Shown piece by piece: positions 21,181-34,084 of a stretch of DNA of 64,000 bases. The translations under genes were made by a program, and so were the position numbers. The notes below the pieces were generated by a model. It had not been told where the DNA came from, searched no databases, and was given only the letters and a program-made list of their open reading frames with translations. Source of the DNA: Platycnemis pennipes. Taxonomy: Eukaryota > Arthropoda > Insecta > Odonata > Platycnemididae. The stretch covers positions 95,065,470-95,129,469 of the forward strand of contig OW121848.1 of the NCBI GenBank assembly GCA_933228895.1. The letters are read 5' to 3'. The stretch's first letter is position 1. Every line of letters starts with the position of its first letter.

Positions 21181-24100
21181 ATCGCACGTGTTGAGCATAA
21201 TTTCAGTGAGTTATTACCTACAGGAGAATAATTATCACACAGGGAAAACTAAATTTTTCTAAGGCAACTACTTATTTAAACAACCAAATCGTTATCATTC
21301 CTCACCAATCGCCAAAATGGCTTATGGTAGGGATGTAAGGATTCAGGCCTTTATAGTAATAATTAGAGACATTCGTGACTATCCATACCATTTATTCATT
21401 TCAACCTGTGCCACACAAAGACGTAATTTCCAAGCGGGTTACATATTCTCAATCAGGTTCTTATTTGTGCGATGAATGAAAGAATGTGATTGCGTAGCCT
21501 CCAAACATTTAAATGCGAATATGTGGTGTTCGCAAACGGAAATTTGAATAAAACCATGCCTCATTCAAAAGTCTGTGTAACGTTTTTGTCTCAAGTGTGA
21601 TAGCAGATAATGAATGCATGGGGAAAATTTAGTGATGAAATGTACTAACGCCTACTCTAGTATCAATGGCAATCACATCTATCAATTAACAAAGACATTA
21701 AAGATAAAACGAAATTAAAGCTGTATATCCTACATTAACCTCTTTCTAGCCACTTTACATTGTCTTTGTCCGGTAGAATAAAGTTTTAAAAATTTTTTCG
21801 TTATTTTTTTCATGATCATATCACTGCATTTTTAAATAGGCTCTTTCTTTGCGATAAAATTAAATCACACCACATCATTAGAAGTAAAAGTGGAAAATAC
21901 ATCAGGCGAAATCTAGGTATAATCAGATATATTGGGGATGAGAGGAATCCCAAAGAAAATAGAAGAGGAAACGCAAGGGATACAGAAAAATGTGGAATAT
22001 TTGGCAGCTCCGACATCATGGTCTCCCTTCCTGTCTCCCATTTGACATCAAAACAGGTCCACCTGCCCATGCACCAGAATCCATGGAAAAGTAAGATCCT
22101 CTCCGTGTGCTCGTGTGCCTTCACCGTTCCGCGAATCGTTTTTATTTAATATTTTACTTCCCTCAGCCGTTTGAAATTTTACGCCTTTCCGTTTACGCCT
22201 CTCCCGAGTTTTAAATTCCACGATATTCTTTTAATGGTCGCTCCCATTTCGAACCAAGTCCTTTTATCCTTGTGTCCCTCGCGTCCCTTACGATTCCTCT
22301 TCCAAAAATGAGGTCACCTAACATTTTCCAGGAGAACATTCATGTCGTCAGTGGATATCTCTCATTGCGTACACTGAAGTGTGAATTTTTGATTGCAGGC
22401 AGTCGCGCTGGTGTGGGGAGGCTAAGTCGTTTTTTTAAGCAAAAGGAATTCATTATCGCTATGAAAGCTACCTGGTAACTACAGTTATACTCGACGATTT
22501 CTTTACCACTGTGCCACTTGCTTAATTCCTCTGCAGAATGATTGTAACGGAGGCTTCAAAGATGAGTATGCCCCACGAAGTTGAAAAAAAACAAGAAAAT
22601 GAAACAAAAAACATCATTAAGATTTTAAAACTCAAATCATTCATTGCTTTTAAAAAGAAAAGGCCCACAGACTGACTCAAACTTTGCCAATAATGAAGCT
22701 CTTTGTAGTCTTCTTGATTAAAAACCTTGTCGAAATCCAAAATAAAACCTGAGTTAGTACTTTAAAAATTACATTTAAGGTCGTCAATTTGATAATCTGC
22801 GTTCTCTCCATTCCCTAGTGAAATTATATTGTGAATTTGTTGTACACTTACAGATTGAAACATTTATTTCTTTCAATTTTACGCAATTTTATTTGCTGTT
22901 TTTTTTCAGATTACTTTCCAATCTCTTCGGAAAATACTGTCACTAAAATGTTTAGTGTGTTTATTTTTTCGGCCTCTAACTTGTTTTGGCCATTCAATAA
23001 TCAATCAAGTAACCTCGAGTAGTAAATAAAGTATGCAGGAAAAAGTCACATTAACTTTTTTTACAAAAAGTCTAACATGCGATTCCAGCAAAAAAATATT
23101 TCAGAAATGACGAAGAAGCTTTTCGATTCTTATTAAAATGTGTGTCTATTTAGATTTTATTTATTTGAAAGTTTTATAAATCTATTATGACTTTGTAAAA
23201 TTAAGACAAAGCACATTTTGTGGTGAGTTATTTAATGAAACGATCCAAATGATAGTTTTTTAAATATGGCACTTAGTTCATGATTAGTTAGCAAGATAAT
23301 GAAGATGAATAGTTATTTAAAATCTTTACGGTATAAGGTTGCTGTTCTAATCGACTTATCTACTTACATTTAAAGATTACACTCGAATAAGCTGTGGATT
23401 ATAATATCCAAAAGAAAAGTTAGAATTTTCAATATTTTCAATTCGCTTGATAAAAGATAAAGAAGAAAATATAATATGGTTAAATTTTTGCTAGAAATTC
23501 GGTTGATATCCAGTTCAAGAAAACAGGACTTTCTTTCAGAAGTCAAAGTTCAAAAAATAAATCTATACGATACATTCCAGCGTAACTCTCATTCTGTTTT
23601 GAATGACAGTCTCGACTGAAATTTGCATTTAAGTGATAGGAACTATTAACTAATTCAGGAAATGATGGCGCCTTATCGTGATTTAAGAAAATAAAATTTC
23701 ATCTGACGCAAAAATTTGATAAATAAAGTTGAAAATCATAATAACAAAAATAATTTTAAAAACGAAGCTAGTATAGAATAAAATTTACTTTCCCCGGGGG
23801 TGGACGTTAAATAATAGTTTTTATCCGTAACAAGTTTTTTAGTGGAAGAGTTTATATTTTAATTTATACTCTTTATATTGTAATTCATTATATTGTAATT
23901 ATGCAATTGCTAATTGGTGTGTATACAGCTCTACAGGAAAAATTTGTTATCCCAATAGCTTCAATGTTGAGCATCTTCATAACTCTTTCATTTACCTTAA
24001 TGACTTTTTAAAAATTTAATCGCAGGGTGACGTTGAAGGGTAATGTAAAGTATATGGAAGCGTTATAGGGTTTTGGTCAACTGTAAAAATCTATGTGAAA

Positions 24101-25350
24101 TGAGAACTATGGGTAAATAGAGGGTTTAATTGACACTTACATCACGGTTGGTGCCAAATAATTCACCTCTATCTTCATTCTGCAAAAAAGTGTCGACTGG
24201 GTAGGTTTTGTTTTGAGCTGGAATAACAGTTTTTAGTTATGAAAAAGATAAAAGATTTACTGCCTATCCCTAATTCCTTCTCGAGAATGTTTATTAGATG
24301 CCTTGTCATTTACAGGGATGCGATATGCAAGAATCATTTCAGATCTCATCCACCACAACATATCAACACTTTCATTCAATTTAATAAAATTTGTACAACT
24401 ACAAATAGGAACAATATTTCGTATGAAAAAACCCACTCGCAGAGTGACGACGTTGCTCAGAGAATGAATACGAGGGGAGAATAACTTAAGGTCCTAAATA
24501 CATACTGCACCTTAACTTGGAAGTAGCCCAAGGCATGGAGTGGGTGATAGACTCAAAAAGGGTCGTCTCGTACGAGGAAGTCGTGAGGCACAAGGAGAGA
24601 AGGTCGCGCGTGGAACATTTTCTTATTATTCTTTTGGTTTTTTTCCCTCCCGTAGCTCACCTTGCTAAAATAGAGGAGAAAGTAGAAGCGTTATCGGTCA
24701 TCTTTGTTGAGTGAGGTTCATGATTTTTGGCAAGAGAACAATTGGTGGGGGGGGCGCATTAAAATGCTTCACAGGTCCGTTGGGGGACACTGAATTGGCA
24801 TCGTGCCTACGTTCAGAAGAGCAACAAAGCATGCCCAGTTTATTATTATTAATTTGTTTTGCTGTTTTGTGATAGCCTTCGGCAAAATTCCGTAATTTTT
24901 CCGCATAAACCATCTTATATGCGAATATAACATGAAAACGTTTTATTCCTACGAATGCAGACGCACTTACAAACGTTGAATTCTATATCCTCTCCATGAA
25001 TACATGTTTATTCCACCTTATTATCAGTTTCTTTTTGCAAGTTCATTAATAAACCTATTTCGATTAAGCTTAAAATTCTAAACTGTTATACTCTTGCTAT
25101 TATTCCACCACTTTCGGTACCGAAAAACTTCCTTGAAGCAGTGGTACAAACGGAAGACGGTCGATCCCCTTCGAAGAGGTAATTTCAAGTATGAGACCAC
25201 GCCATATATCCCCTGGTTAAGGAATTAAATCTTCCATTTATTTCTACAAAAGTAGAGGTTTTTAATGCGATGACATCAAGGATCAGATACCAGGTGTCCA
25301 CCACCACCTGAGTGTCTTCATTATCAAGCCAAGCCAAGGTGTTTGCCCGA
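21181..25350. other. Long AT-rich stretch without a recognised gene
   Basis: No domain-bearing open frame. 22900-24480 is especially AT-rich. An 8-G run lies at 24747-24754. It is consistent with intron or intergenic DNA. Confidence 0.45.
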
Positions 25351-25352
25351 GC

Positions 25353-25778
25353 AGTGGCGCACCCACAGGGGGGGGGGGGGGCAAAACCACACCCAAAGGG
25401 GCCCGCCCCCACACAATTACTCTCCACAAAACCCCAATTAATCTTTAATTATCAAGTCACAGTCACATGGTAGCAACAATTGGTAAATAGGAAAAACTCA
25501 TCACTTCCTTTTACTCTAGTATGACTATACTAAATATTAAAGAAAGGTTCTTTTATCTGTGCTGAGACACATTACCAACTTATCATAGACCTATAAGTTT
25601 TTCTATTTTTGTCTGTAAATCTGATATGGCTACTTATAGGATGCATATGCAATAACTAATATGAATTACTATATAATTCAAAATATACTGATTAAAATAA
25701 TATTTTGGTTACACTTTGCAAAAGATCGGGCAAATGGCGCCCCCTTCCCCCCATAAAAACTTTCTGGGTGCGCCACTA
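25353..25778. repeat. MITE with AGTGGCGCACCCA terminal inverted repeats
   Basis: AGTGGCGCACCCA at 25354-25366 is repeated exactly in reverse complement at 25766-25778. Inside each end lies a G/C homopolymer (13 G at 25369-25381; C runs at 25740-25753 on the other side). The 426-bp body has no coding capacity. CAG/TAGTGGCG ends resemble those of non-autonomous hAT-like elements. The flanks GCCCGAG and GCCCCGG are a weak candidate target duplication. Confidence 0.65.
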
Positions 25779-25803
25779 GGCCCCGGTGCTAGGCTTGTAA
25801 TAA

Positions 25804-25847
25804 GTTAAAGCTCAACTTCTTACATTCGTATGTAGTTGAGCTTTAAC
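25804..25847. repeat. Perfect 14-bp stem hairpin
   Basis: GTTAAAGCTCAACT (25804-25817) and AGTTGAGCTTTAAC (25834-25847) pair perfectly around a 16-nt loop that also contains ACAT/ATGT pairing. It lies 25 bp from the MITE end. It is either a small fold-back unit or a candidate small-RNA hairpin. Confidence 0.6.
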
Positions 25848-27239
25848 ATTTCTTCGTTTATTACTTACTTCAAAAATGAATTACAATGCATTTTCTACTG
25901 ATCTTACGTTGGATTGAGAATCATTATCTATGTAGGCCGTATACAATTCAATATTCTATGTGCACTGCTGTGAAGCATGGTGAACATTCTTGGAAAATAG
26001 AAAATATTTATAATCTTACGCTCAAACGTTCTAAATGATGGATGAAGTATATCAAGAGGAAACATCTTCAGTGTCTTCAGAAACGTCTTCAAAGAACTTG
26101 AAGAGCAATAAAAGCAGCGAACATATATTACTACAATATGGTGAGTAAAATCTTGTTTTTTCGCATGACTGCGGAATATATTTTACTTTCTATTGGAACT
26201 TTTTGCGTTATAACTGAGGGAATAAATTGTAACTTCACATAAGTTTTGAAATCCAAAATTGTGATTGAGATAGCTCGATAAGTTATTCTAGCCTGTTGAA
26301 CTAGTTATCTGCAATTGAGCCTGTTAAGGATTTGATATATAGATGTCTGCAATATCTTCAGTCATTCTTTTGTATACTAACATTCTTATCCAACTGTATT
26401 ATTGACATGCGTAATAAAATTTCTAAAAATTACCAAAATTATCATTGAAGCTCACATGAAAAGATGCCGTTCACATCTTTTCCTCCGAGAAAAATGAGAA
26501 AACTTTCGCCACTTGGGAAGGAAAATGGTTTTTCCTATTGGCTTTATTTTACTCTAACTATTTTCAAAGCCGCCTAACCTTAAATAAAGCATACATTATG
26601 TATGCTTTATATGTAGCTTTATATAATTCTTCTTAATCACTCTCTCATGTACCACAAATTCGAAAATTTTCCCTCATTGGCTGTTGTCCTCGACCACACC
26701 CACATGATGACATCAATCTACGCCTTCTCCTCACTGTCCCCTCATCTATCACACTTATCTATTCGGTTTTTCACCTCTCTCAACACGAGAAACTAAACAT
26801 ATGCTCTTCTTTCACTTTCCTCCTAAGTAACATTCAATATCCATCATTTAACAATCAATTTCTTCCACTCCTATCTTCTTGCTGATTTACAAAGCTCATT
26901 CCCATGTCATTGAGTTAACCCAGACATATTCGAATTTTTTCCCACTCACGTTCAAGTGAATGGCACAAAAGTTTTTCCTTAGCTGCCAGCTAAGTATTAG
27001 CGTAAGATCGCGAAAAGAAAATAATCCGATTCCTTTCAGACCAAACCGCAAATTCGATTCTAACCAAAGAGCAACCTCCCCCCTACACCACCTTCCTCCT
27101 TTCCCAATTAGAGAAAACCACACTCGCGTGGATTCGGGAGGAAGGGACTCGACGGGTCATGCCTCCTCAATTACTATTCACTGGGAACTAACGATACGAA
27201 TGAAATCAATTCAAACGGTGCGCCGCAAAGGAGATGATT
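25848..27239. other. No gene; 27-nt near-palindrome at 26584-26610
   Basis: ATAAAGCATACAT and its complement surround a single central base at 26584-26610. The rest is AT-rich, becoming C/T-rich near 26660-27120. Confidence 0.45.
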
Positions 27240-27620
27240 GATTACCGGGGCTCCCTTTCTCTATTCCGCCTCATTAAACGAGCACTGCCGCGGCGCGCTC
27301 CCCAACCACCCACCCCCGCCCTCCTCCTCCGTCGTCTTATTACGATCACAGGCAAGTGCGCGGTCGGAATATTCATAATCATAAAAGGGATGAAGGGATA
27401 GCGCGGCGAGTGGATGAGCGAGAGGGGGAGGAAGGGGCGGAGAGGGAAAGGAACGAAATCGAGTGGGAAATCCCTCGGCGCGTTAATGAGATCGGTGGAT
27501 TTTAAAAAATTTGGTAGAAAGAAACAGTTCCACCCCTCCAATAAGACTAAGGGAGTTTGTGGTGAGGAGGGGGGTGGGGTGAAGACCTCAACCGACCATT
27601 GCCGTTACGTATCATCAACG
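27240..27620. other. Small GC-rich island
   Basis: CpG-containing sequence, C-rich at 27290-27335 and A/G-rich at 27405-27470. No exon is identified. Confidence 0.35.
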
Positions 27621-28324
27621 TAATTCCCATGGAAATCGCAACCAATGCCACTTATGTCCTTCCCTCCTTATCTTTCGGGTACTATAGACTCTTTCCGCCG
27701 GTGTTATCTGGCGTTCGTCGTTCGTGTGCATTTACCTACATAGCCGAAATTTTTGTGTATTGCTCATTGAAGAGAGTTAAACTCACTTGCCCGATTGTGC
27801 GGCATTTTATTTTTATGTGTGAAAATTATACTTGACTGAAGCGAAGTTGACATAGAGCAGACGTCATTCAGTGCTCATGAATTTTTTTATTTTATCCAGC
27901 AATTGACTTAACTATCCTCCCTCCACGTTCACAAGAGAACTGAAGTGAAATGGAAAAAGAGAAAGAAGAAATACAACAGTTAATTTCGTTCACTGATGTG
28001 AGTGCCGGTGGCTCTGCCAATGCATTATTTGTTCATGCAAAGAGGAAGGAAAGTTACTAGGAGGCAATATAACTATTTGCAGTAGGGACGGAATGGAAGC
28101 TGCGCTTGCCCAGACAGCGATGAAAAAATATACATATCGTCTTCACTCGAACATATATAGTGTCTTCTTCGTTATTTTTCGTTTAGAGAGATTATTCTGA
28201 CGTTATACGCCGCATTCAATACTCGCTAGTGCATCGCGTCATCCAGTTTGCCGAAACTTTTCGCCGTGGGCACGGTCGTCTTACAGCTTGCCTAGGCCGT
28301 GCGTAAGCTCAGCGGATGGAGATC

Positions 28325-28370
28325 CCCCAAGCCATGGTACTAATACATGTATTAGTACCATGCCCCAAGC
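28325..28370. repeat. Perfect 30-bp palindrome flanked by 8-bp direct repeats
   Basis: 28333-28362 is a perfect palindrome whose left half is CATGGTACTAATACA. It is directly abutted by CCCCAAGC on both sides (28325-28332 and 28363-28370). The arrangement is that of an insertion with an 8-bp target-site duplication whose entire insert is palindromic. The surrounding sequence (28255-28500) is GC-rich and unrecognised. Confidence 0.8.
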
Positions 28371-28569
28371 ACTCTCTCTCTACCTCTCGCACTCAATGCT
28401 CATGCCTGCGGCTCGGCCGGGAGGTAGAGGAAGACAGCGACGCGACCGCCGCCAGCACCGTGTGCCATACCATGGGAAAAACGGAGCGGTAGGCTACGAC
28501 CCCAGAAGATAATTGACACCGCACGCCACTGAAGCACTTTATGGTAGTGAAGTTATTATTACGAGTGTA

Positions 28570-28862
28570 ATTAGTAACGAGGAAGCCCTAAGAAGAGTGG
28601 AATAAACGAGTCTTTTGAAAACCTTAAACAGAAGTCGGGACAACATAATCGGCCATATCATGAGGCATAATGACCTGATAAAAACAATTGTCGAAGGGAT
28701 GGTGAACGAGAAAAATGGCAGAGGACGGTCTCGTATGAGATATATAGAACAATTGATAAAGGATGGGAATGAGAATAAATACGTAAATATGATGTATTTA
28801 GCTGATATAAGAATTGATTGGCGAGCTGCGTCACATCAATCTGAGGTTTGTTGACTGATTGT
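28570..28862 (+). mobile_element. 5'-truncated non-LTR copy with an open C-terminal reading frame
   Basis: The frame at 28615-28854 (79 codons) keeps IIGHIMRHNDLIKTIVEGMV, GRGRSRMRYIEQLIKD and RIDWRAASHQSE, the C-terminal block of the family's reverse transcriptase. The start, GTAACGAGGAAGCCCTAAGA, matches the other copies. It ends near TTGTTGACTGATTG with little microsatellite left. It is not functional because the catalytic part is missing. Confidence 0.8.
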
Positions 28863-29519
28863 GAGTTATTATTCCAAGCTGAAAGTTGAAATCACGAGTA
28901 ACGGTTTAAATATCAAAGTAAGCATTTTGTTTGTAGAAAAGTTAGTATTTTGGTTACTAAGGAAATCTCAATCGGTATCGTGAATCACGTCTCCACCCTC
29001 CATTGTCCCTATGGGCAATACTTTCTCTCCGTAGGCTTCCCTTGAGTGTAATAAGCCATATATTCATAGATTGAAGAGAGATGATAAGTACATATTGATT
29101 AAAGAAAATAAAATTCATCTCCTGATGGCCTCGCATGGCGCAATTGCCGTACGTCCACGTTGAGGCCGATGACATCCAAGTCTGTTAAATTGGCAGGCTC
29201 CCAGGAGAGATGGGATCCCTCCGGGTAGCATGTTAGGCAAAGCCGTTGATACAATTGATATATTTTAATTTTTAATCGGTAGGTTATAATGGTAGCAACT
29301 GATATTCAGTCCTTACACCATCCGGGTTACGGATGCAAATGTACTGATATCCATCAATCTTGTGCTGCAAAACGGGACACTTTCTGCATGAGTTTGCAGT
29401 TCCTGAGATTTCCACCATATCACTGTTTGCCTCCGTCCTCTCTCCTTATGCATGATGTTGTAATAAATGCTAAGCTCCTTGCAAGCTAAGGCATTTTTCC
29501 CGCAAGACACATCGCTCTC
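28863..29519. other. No recognised gene
   Basis: Mixed composition; short frames only. Confidence 0.4.
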
Positions 29520-29820
29520 TCCTCTTTGGCGAAGCTGACGTCACCTTCTCTTCCTCCCCTACTTCGCAGTCGCCCACGGAGGACCGCCTCTCTCGCGAGA
29601 CAATGATGTGCGCTCAACTTTCTCCCGCTTCTACCCCTCCCACTCGGGGACTTAAGGCGCAAATTGAGCGCACATGGAAAGGAGCAGAGTAGTGCGCGAC
29701 TCTCGGGACAGGAATGCCGCGCGGCTTACGGCTTTGGAGTGCAGCGAACCTCGGAATCCTCTTACGTTAGGTAGGACGCAGCTGTAACGGTACATTCGGA
29801 TCGGCCTCCTTCCCGCATCG
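29520..29820. promoter_or_regulatory. GC-rich, CpG-containing segment with a CRE-like site
   Basis: It contains the full CRE/ATF palindrome TGACGTCA (29536-29543) and a perfect 12-bp inverted repeat ATGTGCGCTCAA (29606-29617) / TTGAGCGCACAT (29664-29675). It stands out from AT-rich flanks. The regulatory role is inferred from composition and the motif; no transcript start can be shown. Confidence 0.3.
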
Positions 29821-30479
29821 CTTCTCAATTGTTACCCAAACTTTTTCGGCATTTTTTCTTGCATGAAAAGTTTTAAACGATTTAAAGGGATTTGAAAAAA
29901 AAACATGGTTTATTTTCAATAATTTCATTCACATTTAGCCATTCAGCAGCTTCGTTGCTCATATCATGGAAGTCTCATAAAGAGCACAAAATATCCTTGG
30001 TAAAAACGGACGCTAATTGTAAGAAAGTTTTATGACCAGGACTAAAATATGATAAAGCTAGCGCATTCCCTATTGTAGGCACAACTTACAGCATATTTTT
30101 CCTCGAGTAAAAGAAATTTTGAATGTGCTATCGACAGAGGAATTAAGAACGGAAAACGAAGTTATCTTTTACACCACTTTTCGTTTTAAGTCTCTCTCTG
30201 GTTGCCCTAATATCTTATTTTTGACAATCAACTAAGTTTTCAAAGAACACCAAGTGAAAATGAACAACCAGTAATAGCTTCAATACTCCAGTATTTTGTC
30301 CGTCATAGCCTTTAAATTCAAATAAACGTATTTAAAAGAGAAAACTGTTAATTCTCCCCATTATCATTAAATCATAATTTCAGATTTAAGTTCATTATCA
30401 CGCCTGAATGAACAATGCGATATCATTCACGGATTAAACATAGTCGCAATCCCGGATATATTACCCACCAAGTCCTATA
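29821..30479. other. No recognised feature
   Basis: AT-rich sequence with only short frames. Confidence 0.4.
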
Positions 30480-31320
30480 GCTTTTACCCATTTTCGTCTT
30501 ATTTCTTTAATCGTCTTTCCAGTCAACCCCCTTTCCTTCCATCTCTCCCTCTATCCACCACCTATTTCATCCTTTGAACGCTGGTTCAAGGCACGGTTTA
30601 TGCCATTTCCCACTTCGCATCACCATAGTCCTTTTCACCTCCTCTCTCCCTTTTAATCTCTCCTTCCGACCTGTCCTTCTCCATCTTTGTTCTGCTCATC
30701 CTCGAGATTTGCTTGGATTTGCCCCCTTCGTGCCACGGCAGGAGATCGCCACCCCCTCATTCCCCTCCCACAAACCTCCCCATCTCCGATCTCCTCGGAC
30801 GGCCTCCTTCCACGCCCATCCCCTCCTCCACCTGTGGCACACGTATAGCTTCCTCCTAATCCTCCTACTTCCAATCCTCCCCCTCCTCCACCCACGTGCA
30901 CGGACACCCAACCCCCACCTCCCTCCGAGAGGACCGCTGGGTTTGAGAAGGGACCCCTCTCGCCCCAAGCTGCTGAGCTGCCTTATTTTCCCCGGCCACA
31001 CCCCGCCTCATTCGCATCGCACGCACAGCCCCGTTTCTTTTGTTTTCCTCTTCCCCTAATTTCACCCTCCCCCTTCTGCCTCCGTCCTCTCCCCCGCCTT
31101 GTATTTTACATTTTTCCATCATTTGTCCCTCCTCTCCCTCCCCGGGCGGCGGCTTTCTTTCCATTTACGCTTTAAGATTTTTCTCCCCCCTCCCCCCAAA
31201 ACACACCTCCCCTTCCTTCGCTGTCACCCTCATCCCCTCGGATCGCATCCCTCCCTCCGCGTCGTGCATCTTACGGAGAAAACTTCCCGAAATGACTTCA
31301 TTCCCGCTGTCATTTTAGTG
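30480..31320. other. Pyrimidine-rich GC island
   Basis: The + strand is C/T-rich over about 800 bp with CpGs. The 161-codon plus-strand frame (30574-31059) and the overlapping Gly/Arg-rich minus-strand frames reflect composition. No exon is supported. Confidence 0.45.
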
Positions 31321-34080
31321 ATTGCTTCTTCTTCTGGGTATTCTGTGATAATAAAAGCTCCGTGGCTCCCTCAGCGCAATGAGGGAGTTTGATTTTCCTC
31401 CAACAGAAAGAGAGAGAAAGAGAATTCCCTCCCATGACAGTAAACAAATTCTCCTGGTAATTCATCACTAAGATATTTCAATTGGCTTCAATGGTAGCTA
31501 TGCTGTTATCAGCAATGACTATTGTCATTTAAGAAATCCCAGAAAAATCATCAGGTGGCTTTGTGAAGCTGCTTTTTTTCAAATCAAGGTGGTTTGCTTT
31601 TTGAGTACAAGGTATGGATTAATACATGCATGAATGTAGCGTCAGTATAGGATTATTAGTGCCACGTTAATTCAAAGGGACTTGTTACTGGCTGAATATT
31701 TCTTTGCTATGAAGTAGATGAACAGTATATGACAATCGTGTTCATTAATTTTAAGCATATTGTGCTATTATGCATTGGAACAATAAACACTCTAATTTCA
31801 GAAAACTATTAATACACTTTTTTATGGGATAAGTGGTAGATTACTCACTTAAGGTAATGTCAATGGCTGGTCAAATATTGACGGTGGATTAAGATACGCG
31901 GATGAAGGGGCATTCTTTACCCTCGGTTGAATTAGCATTTAATTTTCGTCCTTCAATTTCTCCCATTTCTTTTCATTCCTACACACTGTTGTTTTCTTGG
32001 GGTTGAACTTTGCAGCAATCTACGATTTGCAGCAAAATCCTCCAATTTCATCTCCAGTAGGTACATGTTCCTCCGCAGCCGCCTGCCCTTTCGTCTGGCC
32101 TCTTTTTCAACCCACGACGCATTCTTCGGAGAGATACAGATTTCTCCAGCTCCACCTTCTACCAAAATTTCATAGCGAATCCATTATATTTCAAATGCGC
32201 TCATTAAATTAAATCAAATCGAATCGAAGATATTATCGAAGAAGCAAGGGAAAAGAACCTGAAAAAATTTTTTGGATTGATTTTGGTACTTATAACAAGA
32301 ATTAATTGCGACTTCCACATCGGGCCATTGGATAACGCACATTTTATTTTATTGCATCATCCCGTACCATCAATGACGTAGGTATATTTGTATCAAATTA
32401 GAGTATATCGGGTATACTAATTCTAAATTCCACCACATCCCGGTCGTAATTCTATTAAATTATCTCGCACAATCAGTGTTTTCATGTTCTTTCACAATTT
32501 CAGCGAAGTTTGTTAAAACTCCCATTCATATTGCTTACTCTATCTATATAATATCTTCAAATGTCTCCTGAGGTAGCTTTTAAGCTTTATTACTTTAAAC
32601 ATAAGTGCCCACCCACGAAAGTATGTGAACCGGCATACGTATTAGGGCCTTAAACACTTAGGAATTTACTTACTCTTCAAGGGACGACGTTTCGCCATCA
32701 TAATGATATTCACCATGAAGATAAATTGGATCACTCTTGTAACTACGGTACTGATTTTGCCAGCGTTTTCTCTCTTTCCCTACCGCAATATTTTGAGTAC
32801 ATTCGATGCTTTCATAAAAGTTTCAAGTTCGCTTTAGTTACAACTTATCTCCTTCGAGCTGTTAGTACGATTAACTTCCGCCATTTGGATTACGACTTGA
32901 ACTTATACCGGGGTACAACTACTAATGTACAGCTACTTACAAAAAATTTGTACAACTTCTCGACTCAACCCGCTCAACGGGCTTTTTAAATCCTCCATGT
33001 GACAACACTGTCGCCGTATTCGGCTGCAGAACGCCATCGCGCCGGGTTGACGATTTCAGAAGTAAGAGAACCCGAATGAAACGAGCGGGCAAAGCGAAGG
33101 CCCGATGATACAGTTCTGGAATACAGTTCACCGCCGGCGAGGAAGGTTTTCTTTCCCGAAACAATTTACGAATTCCTTTCGCGATGCGGACCACCCTCGT
33201 GCCTCTCCATCTTGCTCGCTGACCATGCAAGCACGAAATTTAATGAACCACAGTTTCCCAATTTGCTAAGAGATTGTATGAAAAAAACGCTTTTTGAGGA
33301 ACACTCGTGGACCATCCATTGCCGTTCCGGCCTCATCGGACTGTAGTTCGTGGAAGTCGGGAAACGCCGCGGACAAATGTGTCGGCGAAACCAAGTCTCA
33401 TATATTTACAGTCTCACAATACCATGCAAGCCACCGCGAGGGTGTGCGGCAGGAATTGTTGCTGATGAGTGGAAGCTTACGGGCAAGGACAGAGAGAGAG
33501 AGAGAGAAGACGGTTTTTTTATTCCTGAAGTAAGTTTTGATTGCCTTCCAGCAGTGAAAATTGAAATTGTTTCACTTAACTAACACTACTTGCCATTATT
33601 GGAAAATTATGCCTTAGTATTAAATATTATTATATACTAAAATTGACTTAATTTGAAGGCGGAGGAGAATCCTCGAAACAGTTTCAATAAAAGAGATCTC
33701 AGCACATCAGCGATACTTTTCTATTCCACATAAATAATACGATTATGTTTTCCAACTTTATTAAAACAAAAATTTTCAATCGAGAAGATAAAACATAATA
33801 TATTTTTTTTATTTATGAGGGGCAGTGCCACTCATCGAGAAATTTGTATACCTAGAACTGAATCATACACAATTCCCTTAACGTGGTATCATTGACTCTG
33901 CGGAGAACATTTATCTTTTTTCAGACACGATAGAAGAACATGGGCATAATACCGTGGAGCTTTTTCTGGGCTACAACTCACCAATTCCCGAAAAGAAAGT
34001 AAATGTGTATCATTCTAAACTTATTTTTCATTGTTGCATTACGCAAAAAAGATATTTTTCGGAATCAATCCGCAACTATT
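31321..34080. other. No recognised gene; short GA repeat
   Basis: A (GA)n microsatellite lies at about 33490-33508. The GC-richer 32960-33430 segment has a 97-codon minus-strand frame (32937-33230) without a recognised domain. Confidence 0.4.
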
Positions 34081-34084
34081 ACGA

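Noticed and set aside
30574..31059. 161-codon plus-strand frame
   Set aside because: Compositional product of a pyrimidine-rich tract; overlapping minus-strand frames are equally open.
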